This document shows positions 1 to 12,373 of a DNA stretch of 64,000 bases, piece after piece (position 1 is the first letter of the stretch; each line of letters opens with the position of its first letter). The notes beneath the pieces were generated by a model. The model had not been told where the DNA came from. It worked only from the letters and a program-made list of their open reading frames with translations, and ran no database searches. Both the position numbers and the translations under genes were made by a program. This stretch comes from Owenia fusiformis (taxonomy: Eukaryota > Annelida > Polychaeta > Sabellida > Oweniidae), in assembly GCA_903813345.2 (NCBI GenBank), contig CAIIXF020000011.1:26902166-26966165 (forward strand), read 5' to 3'.

Positions 1-330
1 AGTATTGCAGCCCTAAAGTGCAAAGCGCAAGCCCAAACGCAATTTCGGCCTTTTAACGATGTGCAGATTAAAAATGTCGGTCACCTATTGTGCCATAAAT
101 CATATAGTAATCGAATCTCGGTTTTCATTCCTTAAGTAACTCCCTAATATGATAAATTGTTTCTTCATCATGTGTGGGTACAACAGTACAACTGTACACT
201 GATATTTTCACCGCTTAATGAAAGGTAAACGTGATATTTTGTTTCGCCTATGATGGCGTTAGTGATAGTGATACGGTAACGCTATGGGAGTTTAATCGTG
301 GACTAAGATATCCTAATTCAGATAACAATA
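1..330. other. AT-rich left edge, nothing recognised
   Basis: No convincing coding potential, repeat or RNA gene was seen before the inverted repeat that begins at 331. Confidence 0.5.
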
Positions 331-690
331 TCACAGGCTGGTATCGAAAAATTTGTCCGCTCTGATGGAGCGTGCTATTTCGCATAGAAACACTAGGAAA
401 TCCACACAATTTATTTTTTACTCATATGTTTCGCTAAATCAAAGAAAATTACCTACTCCATGCAATGGGTATATCATTTGCGGGTAACTTCTGTTTGAAG
501 TCCAACAACGCTAAGCGTAAACGCTATTGAAGACGGCGCCGGAGTATCATCCTCCAAAATGTACAATTTCTTTTATTTCTTTTTAATGGTACAATATAGT
601 GACATGATAATATTTACATACGCTCTCACCATAACTCTGAAGGTATTAATGAGATCTTGAAGAATTGGGTATTTTAATTTTTTGAAATGA
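331..690 (+). repeat. Left inverted arm of the 331-3987 element
   Basis: This arm is the inverted counterpart of 3615-3987. Shared landmarks are the outer GGCTGGTATCG block, a GGCGCCG block near 535 and a CTCTGAAGGTATT block near 640. Several indels separate the arms, so the element is not recent. Confidence 0.65.
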
Positions 691-3614
691 AACGTAATAA
701 AAGTACACAATTCAAATTCTGATATGTACATACGAACACTCTTTAAGTTTTTTTCTCAGTTTGAGTTGCAATCCAACTAATGTATGGTAACTCGTGAAAA
801 TGATAGTCAACTTCGTTTCAGTATAGGGTATTTGCCTTTCGTAGAGCCTACAATGGATCCATCACCTGACATGGTCATTTTGACGGTAACTTGATTATTT
901 GAAGTAAAATCATTTGACGAAGGTGAAACTAAATACATATAATGGTATGGCATGTATGAAAGTTCATACTTTTTAGAACGACTAAAGAGGGAAGAAAAAC
1001 TGTGTATTGTTCTTCCCTCTTTACAGTCAAGTCGAGCAACTCAGTCAATATTCGAAAATGAAAATCTCAAAAATCGTACATCTTTGATTTCCAAAATAAT
1101 TTGTGAGGTGATATTTAAGATGATAATACACATTTTAACGTATTAATTTTGAGTACATCTCGAATCTATTCTCAACAAAGCATTCTCGAAATAAGTATTC
1201 GAAATATTTGAGTTCGGGATGATAAAAGTACGTTAAGATATACCGCTCCTTAACAAACTCATTTGGGACAAGATATAGAATCAAATGCATATTCTTCTTA
1301 TTTACTCCCTGAATCATGCCAATGTTACATAAGGAAATATCTCCGTTTTAAATAATTTTGTAAACATTGTTCTCTACAGGTGCCATTTTTTATAATTGAA
1401 AAACAAAATTGAGCATTTTGCATTTCTAAATTGATATGTTTCTTGGGATACAACTTAACCGTTAACGATTTAAGTCATTAATAATATATCCCTTAGTGAT
1501 CCCATGCTGAATAGACAATAACTGTGTCATTGTTTTGTCTTCAACCTTGTTTTCATGACTTTTAAACATGAGTCGACAATTATGTAGGAAATTTCAATTC
1601 CAAATGTAAGCGTGTCAACTCCTGTTTTTGCACAAAATTTAGCCTTTTATAATGATAGATCGCTAAAATCTGCATGTACCTCTCAATGAGGCGATATGTT
1701 TTTAAATTTATAGATGCTAATAAACTCAAACAAAAATTCAAACCACCCGCTATTATTTTGATTACACAAGACGAAATGTCCACTCCCGGGGAGCACTGTG
1801 GTAACACTTTGAATGAGGATTCTTGAAGAATCGTTCGAATTTTCACAAAAGGTTTCACGCAATTTGCTTTGTTTAAGCCTCGACTAATACCATACTCAAA
1901 TCCGATACCATAATTATTAAGTAAAATGAAACATTAACCCACCAGGTTATATGATAAACCGTTTCGAGGATTGATGATTTGAGTTAACTGTGGATATTTA
2001 CATAAATGTTAGTCGGCATGTATTCGACAGTTAATGTACACACATGATGTATGCATCAACGTGTTACTTAAATATCAATTCTTGACTATCATATTTGGCT
2101 TTCAAAAATTAAGTTGGAACTTACAGTGGTTGGAGATTAACGACAACGTCAAACACATCCAACTATCCGAAAGACGTCAAGTATTAACAATACACTTTTC
2201 GTGCATATCGAACGAGGCAAGGTTATGTAATCCAGCAGTGTGCATTTCGAAAGAAAAAATTCACAAATATCAACAAATTTCATTGAGTTGGATATTACAT
2301 TCGAAATCACAACTTTCGAAATATTTGTTTTAACCAAGAATTGTGAGAACTTAAAACATGTTGTTAGTTTTTGAAACCGCATATCCTCATTTACGTTCTT
2401 TGACAAGGATGAATTCATTTGAAAACATGGATTTTCTTGATTCTTCTTCAAAAACTACCATGATTGAAATATAAGTATGTGGGATATTACAGTGTAAATT
2501 GACACACATTTGTTTGCTCCATATCAATAAAAAATAAATGCAGTACCATCTTTCAATATTTGAAAACTGAAAGTTCATTCTGTATGTTAACAAGAAAAAA
2601 TACATTTATGGTTGATTCATAATGAAAAATGACAAATAACGTACATCTTTTGAAGTAGGGGTATACAGGGACATGGTGGAAATTCAGAAATTTAGGCCAT
2701 ATCCCAAAGATTGCTTCACCAATATGTAACAGAACATCAAAATTATCATTTACACAGTTGCTGATAGGTTTATTGAAAATAATTAAAGAGAGGTTTACTT
2801 CAAGCGTGGCACCATTCTTAGTAAATATTGATGAACATACGAATATCGAATGTTGACTTAGTTACTTGATTTGACCGTTTAGTCGTTCTAAAAAGGTAAG
2901 TGGAGTGTTTCTTGAAACACTAAAATGCAAAATTTGATTTTAAGAGTGTACTTTATTTGAATAAGAGTTATGGTTATCTAATGCAACTACAGTAAAACAT
3001 GTGTACCCAGTTGGTAGATGTTCACTCCATAGAGGCAATGTCATACAGAATTCAGAGGAATATTTGATAAGAAGAGGTGTTCACTAGAGAAAGATAAACA
3101 GATACAGGTTTTACCGTGCAGCACGTCAAGTCTTTTTTATATTTTTAGACTAAGCAAAACGATGAGGCATGAATTTCAAATAATTACGAATTAAATATGT
3201 ATTGGGATCATCTTACATACAGTAATATTATGTGGTAGAAGGTTATACATCTGTCGGAATGCAGGATGTCTGTGCGCTATTTCGAATAAATTCATATTAG
3301 CCCTATTTACATACACGTGACATTTCAAGACGTCTTGGCAAAAACGTATTAGAACTATTATGTTGAGTTGACACCATGTTGATTCATGTTTCTCTCAGTA
3401 CAAACCTCCGAAAAATGCTAAAAGAGTGGTCGTTTTTACATCTCAGATTTACATTACCCAAGATCTCCCAGAGGCTACTTGTCATAATTTAGGAAAGTGA
3501 TTTGAGACGTTCTCTCCTCTAAGGGTACTTTTAAAAGATATAATTTGAATCTTAAATTCTTAACGTAGTTCACAGTTAAAAGTGCTCCGTCTAGGCTGAT
3601 AAAAAATTAAACAT
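691..3614. other. Interior of the 3.66-kb element, no recognised gene
   Basis: Short open frames of up to about 100 codons occur on both strands (for example 1580-1858 minus and 2149-2451 minus). None shows a recognisable domain, codon bias or catalytic motif. I treat them as chance frames in AT-rich DNA. Confidence 0.5.
983..1023. repeat. Perfect 14-bp stem hairpin
   Basis: TAAAGAGGGAAGAA at 983-996 is exactly complementary to 1010-1023, with a 13-nt loop. It lies inside the 331-3987 element. It could be a structured RNA, a terminator-like site or chance; nothing else points to a function. Confidence 0.5.
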
Positions 3615-3987
3615 TATTTTTTATAAAAAACCCAATACATCAAGATCTCATAAATACCTTCAGAGTTACGCTGAAAACATATAAAATTATTTAAATATTA
3701 TTGTGTCACTAACACTATATTGTACCATTACAGAGAAATAAAAGAAATAGTACATTTTGGAGTATGATGCCCCGGCGCCGTTTTCAATAGATTTTACTTT
3801 AACGTTGTTGGACTTCAAACAGAAGTTAAAGTTTCCAGCAAATGATATATCCATTGCATGGAGTAAGAAATTTTCTCTGGTATAGCGAAACATATGAGTA
3901 AAAAAAGATTTTGTGGGTTTCTTAGTGTTTCTATGCAAAATAGCACGCTCCGTCATAGCGGACAAATCTTTCGATACCAGCCTGTGA
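3615..3987 (-). repeat. Right inverted arm of the 331-3987 element
   Basis: This is the inverted counterpart of 331-690. A 92-codon open frame on the minus strand (3687-3965) falls wholly inside the arm and is interrupted in the left arm, which argues against it being a conserved coding region. Confidence 0.65.
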
Positions 3988-4156
3988 ATACAGTCAATTT
4001 TAAGTGTTACATGGTTGTTGCTTGTCGCAAATGACGATTTATATTTTTTAAATTGGGGGTTTAATTATCTTGATTCCCAAGATCTCACTGTTGATCATGA
4101 TCCCAACTCCAACTTTAAAACTACCCTTTAAATTGAAGGTAAGACTTTAGGAATAA

Positions 4157-4285
4157 ACAAGGCATGAACATGACAGAATGTTTCCACATTGTTGCTCAAA
4201 TCTAAAATCTAAAGTCAGATTTAAACTTCTGAGAACTTGTAGATGATTTTGGGATCAGTCTAAACAGTAATCGTTAAGTTATTGG
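4157..4285 (+). repeat. Decayed fragment of the ATGTCACCACC miniature-element family
   Basis: The segment shares with 13417-14299 an opening AACAAGGCATGAACATGACA, the module AAAGTCAGATTTAAACTTCT and the AGTCTAAACAGTAATCGTTAAG segment. The GGTGGTGACAT right end is not recognisable here. It is an old truncated copy. Confidence 0.6.
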
Positions 4286-6546
4286 AAGTTTATCAACTTA
4301 ATCAAAGACACGATCAGACTCTTAATCCTTGAATTAAATGAAGCAAGCCTATTATGATCAAATCGACATTTTAGAATTCGTGATATTTTAAATTAAAAAA
4401 CTACAAAGTCGATATGTGCACGATGCGAACAGGCCAATTCGATGCAGTTGGTGTTGCAAACGTTTCATACATAATCTGATAGTGTTGAAGGCATTGTGCA
4501 CGTTGATATAGCGTTTGATTAATCAATTAACACTCTGTTTTGTACTAATATCCTCAACTGTTGAATAAAACTAATAAGGTTTTGTCTTCATTCTAGCTGG
4601 TTATTTTCAGATCATGAATATGATCTCAATCAGTGGATAGATAATGCTTTTTTCAGTCTAATCGTGAGATTCTATGAATTAAGGATTAAGGATTTAAGCC
4701 TTGGACTAAGCGCATTGTGGACTGAATCATTCATCCAGGGTGTTGTTTCAACCTTTGAACGAGATGCGTAGCATCAAGTGTAAAGTTTAGAAAACAATGC
4801 TCAAGTGAAATAAATCACCCACAATGCATTGAATTTAGAGCTCAAATTCATTTCACATATTACAAAATACTTGATACGAAATCACTTAAAAGAACTCTTT
4901 CAAGGAAACCTTTTGCAAGAGATAAGTTGTCAGAATCTGAAATTCAATCTGTTTTGGATTGTGTACATTCTCCCTTTTCATATTATATTAACTTTAATTT
5001 TCTAATAGTTTATATATATTCAGATATTCGTTCAATTTGAGCCAGTTCTTGGACAGAACTAACTCTTTACTCAGTAATCAGTAATGTTTGGTGTCGAGTC
5101 ATAGGTGGCAGCGCAGTCTTGGCGGTAAAATTTAGAAGAAACTGAAGAAGCCGATGGCAGACAAAATGTCTTACAATAATGTGCGTACAGGTTGTGGCAA
5201 AAACAATGACTAAACTACGAAAGAACTAACTCTACTTTACAAGAGGTTTGGGAGTGAACAGATCAGCCACTCTGACCGCCATCTTGAAATTGAAATCTAT
5301 GTGACCTTGGATTTGGTTGTTAGTTATATAATGCACTGCAGTTATAGGAAATACTGTGTTATGATTGGCTAGAATTAGCTATGTTTGAATTTTCGTTTCG
5401 GTGTCGAATTTAATGCTAAATTAAAAAACGTTTTGTTCCAAGAGGAACATCCAGTAAAATCATCACGGAAAAATACAGGTCATTTTAGCCTATACTACCA
5501 ATGAGTAGTAAGGTTGATTATGAGATAAAGATTTATTGAACATTTTTCAAATAATGTCTGATAAAGTAGACAATACAGATTCAGAGCAACTTAAAATAAT
5601 GTTTGTCTGCTTGCCGTGTTCTTGTTTTCTTATTATGCCATATTTTTATAGATTTATCACCTCCTTTGGCATATTTATGCAAAGAAAGTAATGTCATCGA
5701 AATCCGAACTGGTTCGAACATGAATGCAAAGTTTACGACATTGAGTTCCCTTATGAAGTACAAACAAGTTGCATTGGGAGTTTCGTTTGCATGAATTTCC
5801 AAGATATGGCCGATCAAATCGCCTCAACTTCCTCCCGTTGTTCTGCAAAAAGTGCACATCATGAGATCCAGTGCATCTTTCTGCTCCGAAACAAGACTTA
5901 AATATTATGAATTCAATACAGTTACTGCATCATCTTGAAAACCAAAATGTCCATTACCGTATCATGCATTTCACGTTACCTGCCCTTAAACGTTGGAAGA
6001 TATTATGTGGCGCGCGCAAAAATATAGAAACAATTAAGTATATTTCGGAGTTACTATGTCCTTTAATTTTGACGTTTTTCAAATATTTAAGCCATATGTT
6101 AACTGCAAGGTAATTTAATTCGATGAGAACTAAATAATATCAAAACCGACACTTATATACTACCTGCCATCTTTAATGCGTGAGTAACTACCGTTACTTT
6201 CTTCTGATACTGACCAAGATGTGAGATCGAACGAAGATTTTTCAGGAAATACACTTTATCATACAAATCTTCACGTTTGTGCACAGGTAGTAATCAAACA
6301 ACACTCTCCTGCAAAATCCGCACATTTCGGTAAAAAGTCGTGAGGTTTTGGAATTTTTTTGAAAACGAAGGCTCTTTCTTTTAAGTTCATCGACCTACTG
6401 TAGCTTATTCTTCTGGAATATTCAGCTAGCGGAATGTGTTTCACATCATCTGTGTTTTTAGGATTATCAAATAAGTCTAGGTTATTCATGAGACTGCACA
6501 CAAATTGAAATCTCAAATATGTGGCAGTTTATGAAGGAACTTGAGG
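4286..6546. other. AT-rich intergenic DNA, nothing recognised
   Basis: No coding domain, tandem repeat or long inverted repeat was recognised. Small open frames near 5.6-6.5 kb (up to 81 codons) overlap on both strands and show no conserved motif. Confidence 0.45.
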
Positions 6547-7456
6547 TAACCCTACTATCACACCAAACTAGTTTTCACTAAACAACTATATTTTGTTATA
6601 TGTTCGTATGTTTTTTCTTCATAACCTTTTATAACCTTTTATGTAACCCTACTATCACACCAAACCAGTTTTCACTACGCTCTCAAAAACGGGCTTCAAC
6701 TGTGTACGAACGGACTGGACGTACTTAGAACCGTTTAGGGTCTATTTACAAACTTCATCGAACGTACTCGAACGGGTAAGTCCTCTAGCACTTAGAACAT
6801 GCTCAAAATGTTCTCGTGGTTGATACGTTCTACAATTAGAACGAGTGACAACGTAATAACGACGAGCTGGACGTACTACGAACGGAACCGTCGTACTTCA
6901 ATTATACTAGGGACGTTTAACAACGAGTTGAACTGTCTGAGGACGTATTGAGAACGAGGTAGAACTAATTGCAAACAGGTTTAAACTGATTAAGAACGTG
7001 TTTCAGACTGCTTATGAACGAGTTAGCAAAAATATAGCTATCACACCAAACAAGTTCCCACTGCTTTCTTAAGAACTGGTTTTAAACTGTGTGCGAACGA
7101 AATGAATGTAGCTATAACGTTCTACGGTCTGTTTTCGAACTTCGTGGACTTTCCCGGACGGGGAATGTGATTTAGAATTTAGAATCGATTCAAAATTCGA
7201 TGGCGACCATACCGTTCTGTAATCAGGTCATGATGACCTTCTAGACTAAGGAACGCGGTATACGACGTTGCACACCGACGTGGTGCGACCTGAACGAACT
7301 ACGAATGAGATGGACGTATTGAAGACTGTTTATGAACGAAGTAGCTAATTATTTTACACATATTTCTCGACCACAGCCAGATTTAGCCCGTTTTACGACG
7401 TTTTCGTAGGACTGGCAAGAACGGGTAAGAACTAGTTCGGTGTGATAGGGGGGTAA
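6547..7456. mobile_element. Foldback element with ACTATCACACCAAAC ends, two or three 5' ends
   Basis: The left end ACCCTACTATCACACCAAAC occurs at 6549 and again at 6645; a shorter form, CTATCACACCAAACAAG, occurs at 7038. The right end (to 7456) carries the complement, GGTGTGATAGGGGGGTAA. The body is GC-richer than its surroundings and full of GAACG/CGTTC steps. The stretch from about 7225 to 7456 recurs at 60847-61075. Stacked left ends suggest one copy inserted into another or tandem growth at the end. No coding region is visible. The superfamily is unknown. Confidence 0.65.
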
Positions 7457-8239
7457 GCTGATGTCAGCCATTGATGAATAGGGTAGGTAAATATATGTGA
7501 TTCTACTAAATAGACCATAAACAGTACAGTAAATTGTGATGTAGATGTAGTTTTATGACCTTCATGTACCTGTATGTGATTTTTACTCCAAGCTTGCGAT
7601 TTTCACCTGGATCGTGCGGATTTTGCAAGAAGGTGCTGTTTGATTATACCTGTGATGTGGAGGAAAAAAAGATACTGAACTGAAATGAATTATGCGAGAG
7701 AGCATACGCGCGGAAAGATATATCGAAGTCATCAATTAATATGAGTCCAACAATCGCTGCTTGTTATATTGAAGACCCTTATTCCAAAATCAAAAAATTG
7801 AGGTTTTGGGGTCACTATGCAAGATTCATATTTTGTCCAGAAACAGTCTTCATTTCAATGAGCCATTGATGAATATTTTTGTCATACAAAGCTAAAGACT
7901 ATAATATAATTCGAAGCATCTGGGTAATTCACTGTAAGACCTTGTGTCTATTTACTCTTTTCAAGAGCTTGACAAAGAGCACCATCTACACTCTATCAAA
8001 TAAAAGTGATCATTCGATCATGCCGTAACAAGTCAGCTGAAGTCATTGCATGGCACTTGTCAAGTTCGAACTCCCATAAAAACTACAACAGTTCCTGTCG
8101 GGCATAGCAGGTCTTTTTATATTCAAAACTATATATTGTATATCATAGTAAGAGGGGCATTCTTATTCGTTTAAATGTCAATGTTAAATGTTAAGATTGA
8201 ATTCCTGATCCTCCTTACAGAATGAAATGGGACACTATA
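7457..8239. other. Intergenic DNA, nothing recognised
   Basis: No gene, array or inverted repeat was recognised in this stretch. Confidence 0.45.
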
Positions 8240-10537
8240 CAGGGTGTCCCGAAAGTATGGACCGCCCTAGGCAGGCATATTCCAGTTTCCTCATAGTATG
8301 TGTCATATATCATTTTAAAGCTTATCCAAAGTTACATTGATTTGCCAAGTATCATGGTTTTCATGGTTTATTATAGAGAACCTCTTCAAAATCTGGAACT
8401 GGAGTTTAAGCTTGATTGGAAAAATACAATAATAAAAGCCCTTGCAATATCAAAACTAACATACCTTGCATCAAGTATTCTCGTTCCAAACATTATCATC
8501 GAGCAAGTGCAAAACCTTATAAATTATTTTATGTTGAACGGAAAACCACCCCTGATCAGCAATTATACAACAATAGGAGAAATAGAAAATGGAGGAATCA
8601 AAACCATCCATTTCGATTCACAGGTAACAAATACAATGGGTGAAGCGATTATATAATAACAACGGGGCTAAATGGAAACATTTCTTCTACAAATTATTGC
8701 CTAATCACGAATCAAAAGAAATATTTCAAGCAACATTTAAAAATGACGCCTTTAATAATTTTCCACCTTTTTATCTCTCAATCTTGAAAACCTGGAGCAA
8801 AGTTCACAATGTTGGACCCTATGATAAAACTACAATAAGAAATGAAACCATTTGGAACAATAAATGATTAACAATAAATAACAAAAACAGTAAATTACAT
8901 TAATTGGGAAACCCAAGGTGTAAAACAAATTAAAAACCTTATAAAGGAAAATGAAGAACTACTAGGTTACGAAGATTTCATTCAGAAATACAATATCACT
9001 ACGCCTTTCATAACATACTATGGAATAATTCATGCAATTCCGAGAAATTGGAAAACGCATTAGCGAAATGAAAAGGAAAATATTAAAATTCTAGGAGCAA
9101 ATGACATTCAAGTAAAAAAATATATAATAATAAAATATAAAACACATCACCACAAAACAAATATACTGGTATATCATAAAATACCTTTTTAAAGAACCAA
9201 CAGGAAAACGATATTTCAACGAAAAATACAACCTCTCCGAACAGGAATGGAAATCAACTTTTAGATTACCCTTTGAAGTAGCCCGTGAGCCAAAAATAAA
9301 AAGCTTTCGATATAAACTCCTATTAAACTTCACGCCATGCAATCTATTTCTGTTTAATAAAAAAAAATTCTGGATCAAACGTATGCGATAAATGTAACCT
9401 TGGCCAAATTGACGATACTCTTCATTTCTAGATAGATTGCCCAACAGTAGTGAACTTCTGGAATGACATGTCAATTCTTTTCAATAACATTCATTTGAAC
9501 AATAGGGATATATTACTAGGTGTCACAAATAATCAAGAAAACGATAATAAAAATCTGTACTAAACTATTGCCTACTCTACGCAAAAAATTACATCCAGTC
9601 CTCTAAAGTGGGTAACTCGATTATCAACATTAACGGTTTCAAAAATATAATAAGAAACAAAATAAAAAACTAATGAAGAATATCAACAGAAAATCAGACT
9701 AGTCGACCTATCTTTATTAGAAAATGGAATACCATTCTTAACAAATTAGAGATACCATTTTAACAAAAAACTGTATGTACCTACTGTATTTTATTACCGT
9801 ATTGTATTTTTATATTTCTATGCACCTGTATGCTATGTTCATGTTGTACAAACATGTCCCAATTATTGTATTTTTATATTTCTGCTATTACAAGGTAGCT
9901 CTTTCGACTTTTCAAAGTACCCAAATTGTGTTTATGTGTGTGAATTGTGATGTATTGTAAATTGTAAATGAAAAATATTGATAATAAATATATATATTTC
10001 AAAAAAGAAAGTATCATGGTTTAACTCCCAAATTGGAAAAGTTACAGTCATTTCAAAAGTTAGTGTTTTGTTAAAATAAAGTTCAATTTTACACCACATC
10101 ACTAGTCAATGAGTCCCCCCTTGGCAATGTTCACAGCAGCAATTATTTTCACATATGACCTTAAAAGCCCTTCAGATAGGGGTGTGGAATTTTATAACCC
10201 TCTTAAAACCTGTTAATGAACTTTAGAAGAGTTTCCTTAGAGTTTCTACCCTCACCGTTCTCTTTTTCCAACTCAATATCCAGCCGAACCGAAAATAATT
10301 GCTGCTATTAAAATGGCCCGGGAGGACACATTGACTATTGATTTGGTGTAAAATTGAACTTAATTTTGACCAAACACTAAATTTTGAAATGCCTGTAATA
10401 TTTTGAGAGTTGAATCATGATACTTGGCGAATCAATGTAACTTTGGATAAGCTTTAAGATGATATATGACACATACTATGACGACACTGGTATATGTCTG
10501 CCTGGGGGGGGGGGGGGCATACTTTCGGTACAGCCTG
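8240..10537. mobile_element. Mariner-type foldback element split by a LINE
   Basis: Terminal repeats are CAGGGTGTCCCGAAAGTATG at 8240 and its near-complement ending at 10537, with the dinucleotide TA directly outside both ends (8238-8239 and 10538-10539). TA duplication and CAGGGTG ends are known for Tc1/mariner elements. The arms remain complementary well beyond the ends (8240-8360 plus 10023-10110 against 10320-10537). Removing the LINE at 8361-10008 and one target copy leaves a foldback of roughly 640 bp. No transposase is encoded. A 14-G run at 10504-10517 lies just inside the right end. Confidence 0.8.
8361..10008 (+). pseudogene. 5'-truncated L1/Tx1-like LINE, decayed ORF2 C-terminal part
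   Basis: Fragments in shifting frames follow the order of an L1-type ORF2 C-terminus. An IIKALAISKLTYLASS segment near 8423 and a GEIENGGIKTIHF segment near 8577 match the region just after the reverse transcriptase. They are followed by NGAKWKHFFYKLL near 8660, ETIWNNK near 8847, GKRYFNEKYNLSEQEWKS near 9200 and a CDKC...H zinc-ribbon-like segment near 9385. Stops and frameshifts rule out function. The insert ends in an A-rich tail and is bracketed by the 14-bp direct repeat AAGTATCATGGTTT (8347-8360 and 10009-10022), the mark of target-primed insertion. It begins within ORF2, so it was truncated at insertion. Confidence 0.85.
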
Positions 10538-10544
10538 TATGTTC

Positions 10545-10925
10545 CATAGTTTATGACGGAGCAACATCATGATAAACCATGCCATCTCAAATCTTCTCAG
10601 CCTTGAGATGCCATGATATAATGAGCTTGATTTGGCGATCCAGGAGAGCCCAAAATTGAGGATTTTTGGGATCTTTCATCCCAGCTCATATTTCATCTAA
10701 TTGGGGTCATTAAACTTGTGTTACTGTGCCTGTTGTAATATCTGCTGTTAAATACAATGCCTATTATGTAATGTATTGACATTAAGGTAGATGATTACAT
10801 GATAACCATCACACTTATTGATAGTTATAACTTTTCCCATCTGATTTGCTCAGATCACAGAATATGCCTCATAATATCAGAGCATGTTTCAATTGAAACA
10901 GAAAGATGCTATGAGTATCAGAATG
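10545..10925 (+). repeat. Dispersed repeat also found at 48240-48323
   Basis: ATCATGATAAACCATG, TTCTCAGCCTTGAGATG and GAAACAGAAAGATGCTATGAGTAT recur in the same order at 48252-48321. There the middle 270 bp (about 10611-10886) is missing. This copy provides the uninterrupted sequence at the point where the 48-kb copy carries an insertion. Confidence 0.6.
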
Positions 10926-11371
10926 ACGGAGCAATGCGTGGTTAGACATTTGATATGTTCACATGGGAAAAATAAAAGCAATTTTTATGGAATAAAACAA
11001 TGTTATTGAACCACGTAATTTCTAAAGTGTGCCCATTGTTCATTTATAGTGGGTATATAGTGCACATGATTGCTGTAATCATTCATTCGACATGCTTATA
11101 TATAATACGGGGATTATTCTTGGCGACATTGCTACGGAAGGCCTGGTGATTAGAAAAAATATGTAATTGGCTCATCTAACTCTAAGCTGATAACGGGGTC
11201 TTTGTGATGTAAACCTTGCACAATATCAGCACGGTACAAAGCAATTTTTTCAAAGAATACAGTATGTTTTTCGTATCATCTAAAATTCAGTAACCGAAGA
11301 AATATCTAAAATACATTATCACGTACGAGAGGTGATCAAAAAGTTATGGACGCTTCTATTCACAGATATAC
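10926..11371. other. Intergenic DNA, nothing recognised
   Basis: No gene or repeat structure was recognised. Confidence 0.45.
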
Positions 11372-12373
11372 CAGGGTGGTCAAAAAACGGAATCCCTTGA
11401 AACGCCATTTTCCTCATATCTTTATTATTGTAAGAGATAACCCCCTGATATTTTACACATTTGTGCATCATTCAATTTTCTACCAGCCTATTGTATTTCA
11501 TGACCATCAGATTGATAGTCACAATGTTACAGCACTTTAAAGAACATCCCCCAGTGGCCACTTAATTGTGCTTTAAGTAAACCTGCACACGTAGTCCATT
11601 ATGCTCCTACCTATGGGGATACGGCAAAGATAGAGTGAACATGGATGATAACCTCGTGACAATAACCCAGATGCGAGTAGAAATAATCTTGATTTACGTC
11701 ATTAAAAATTCAAAATTCAGTCAAAGTAATATCATATTTGAAATCTACATGTAAAATTACATCTAGAAATGTGGTTTTAAAAAGTGTTTATCAACTTTGA
11801 AAAATTAATTTTCTTTGAAAATGTGACTTCCAGCTCGGGGAGATTCCCCATAGACCACATGCTATAAAATCACAAAAAATGAAATATCTTTTCTTTTAGT
11901 GGACAGATAATATTTTGCTTTACTGGACATATTTTTATTAGTATAAGTATCAGACACATAGGGGTTATATGAAAATTGAGCCACTTAAATTGATAATATT
12001 CAAGTTTAAGGGAACTTTCTTATATACCTGCCATGTTAATTGACCCGAATCAGCCACCTGGTGGTGAAACTGGTAACTACCTACTCGCATTTGGGTAATT
12101 GCAGACCTCAATTGAGATCATCCGTGTCATTCAGGCCATACCTGCTGAGGAATGCAGTCGGGTCATTGACAACTGTGCAGGTTTGGCTACAGCGCGATAA
12201 TGTCCAAACCTGTTGTTCAAAGTGCCGTAAAATTATCAGTCTGCTGGTCATGAAATATGGTAGGGTGGTAGGAAAAATGAATGAAGTACAAATGGTCGAA
12301 ATATCAGTGAAGAGTTTTCTAAAATGACAAAGATATGAGGAAAATGCAGGGTTTCCATTTTTTGACCACCCTG
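11372..12373. mobile_element. Mariner-type foldback element, CAGGGTGGTCAAAAA ends
   Basis: The left end CAGGGTGGTCAAAAAA (11372) and right end TTTTTTGACCACCCTG (to 12373) are complementary, with TA outside each. Complementarity reaches about 300 bp inward (11372-11682 against 12081-12373), including the block TATTTCATGACCA near 11500 and its partner near 12250. A 95-codon frame at 12040-12327 lies mostly within the right arm and is probably incidental. The central segment (about 11665-11790) is shared with 21694-21840. It is nonautonomous, with no transposase motif. Confidence 0.78.

Larger units (their letters stand above)
331..3987. mobile_element. Unclassified 3.66-kb element with about 370-bp inverted ends
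   Basis: The outer ends match in inverted orientation, beginning TCACAGGCTGGTATCGAAA at 331 and ending with its complement at 3987. Similarity continues about 360-370 bp inward on each side (to about 690 and from about 3615), with scattered differences. The trinucleotide ATA lies just outside both ends (328-330 and 3988-3990) and may be a 3-bp target duplication, but that is too short to be decisive. The interior has only small open frames with no recognised transposase motif. A nonautonomous DNA transposon is the simplest reading; an inverted local duplication is the alternative. Confidence 0.6.

Noticed and set aside
952-6516. Numerous open frames of 60-100 codons
   Set aside because: They overlap on opposite strands, have no domain or codon bias, and are expected by chance or from alternative starts in AT-rich DNA.
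10504-10517. G-runs (also near 21213, 22758, 27127, 27864 and 46341) as quadruplex regulators
   Set aside because: They are single homopolymer runs, mostly inside or next to miniature elements, and could be slippage products or sequencing artefacts.
12040-12327. 95-codon frame as a gene
   Set aside because: It lies mostly within the right arm of a foldback element and is explained by that repeat.
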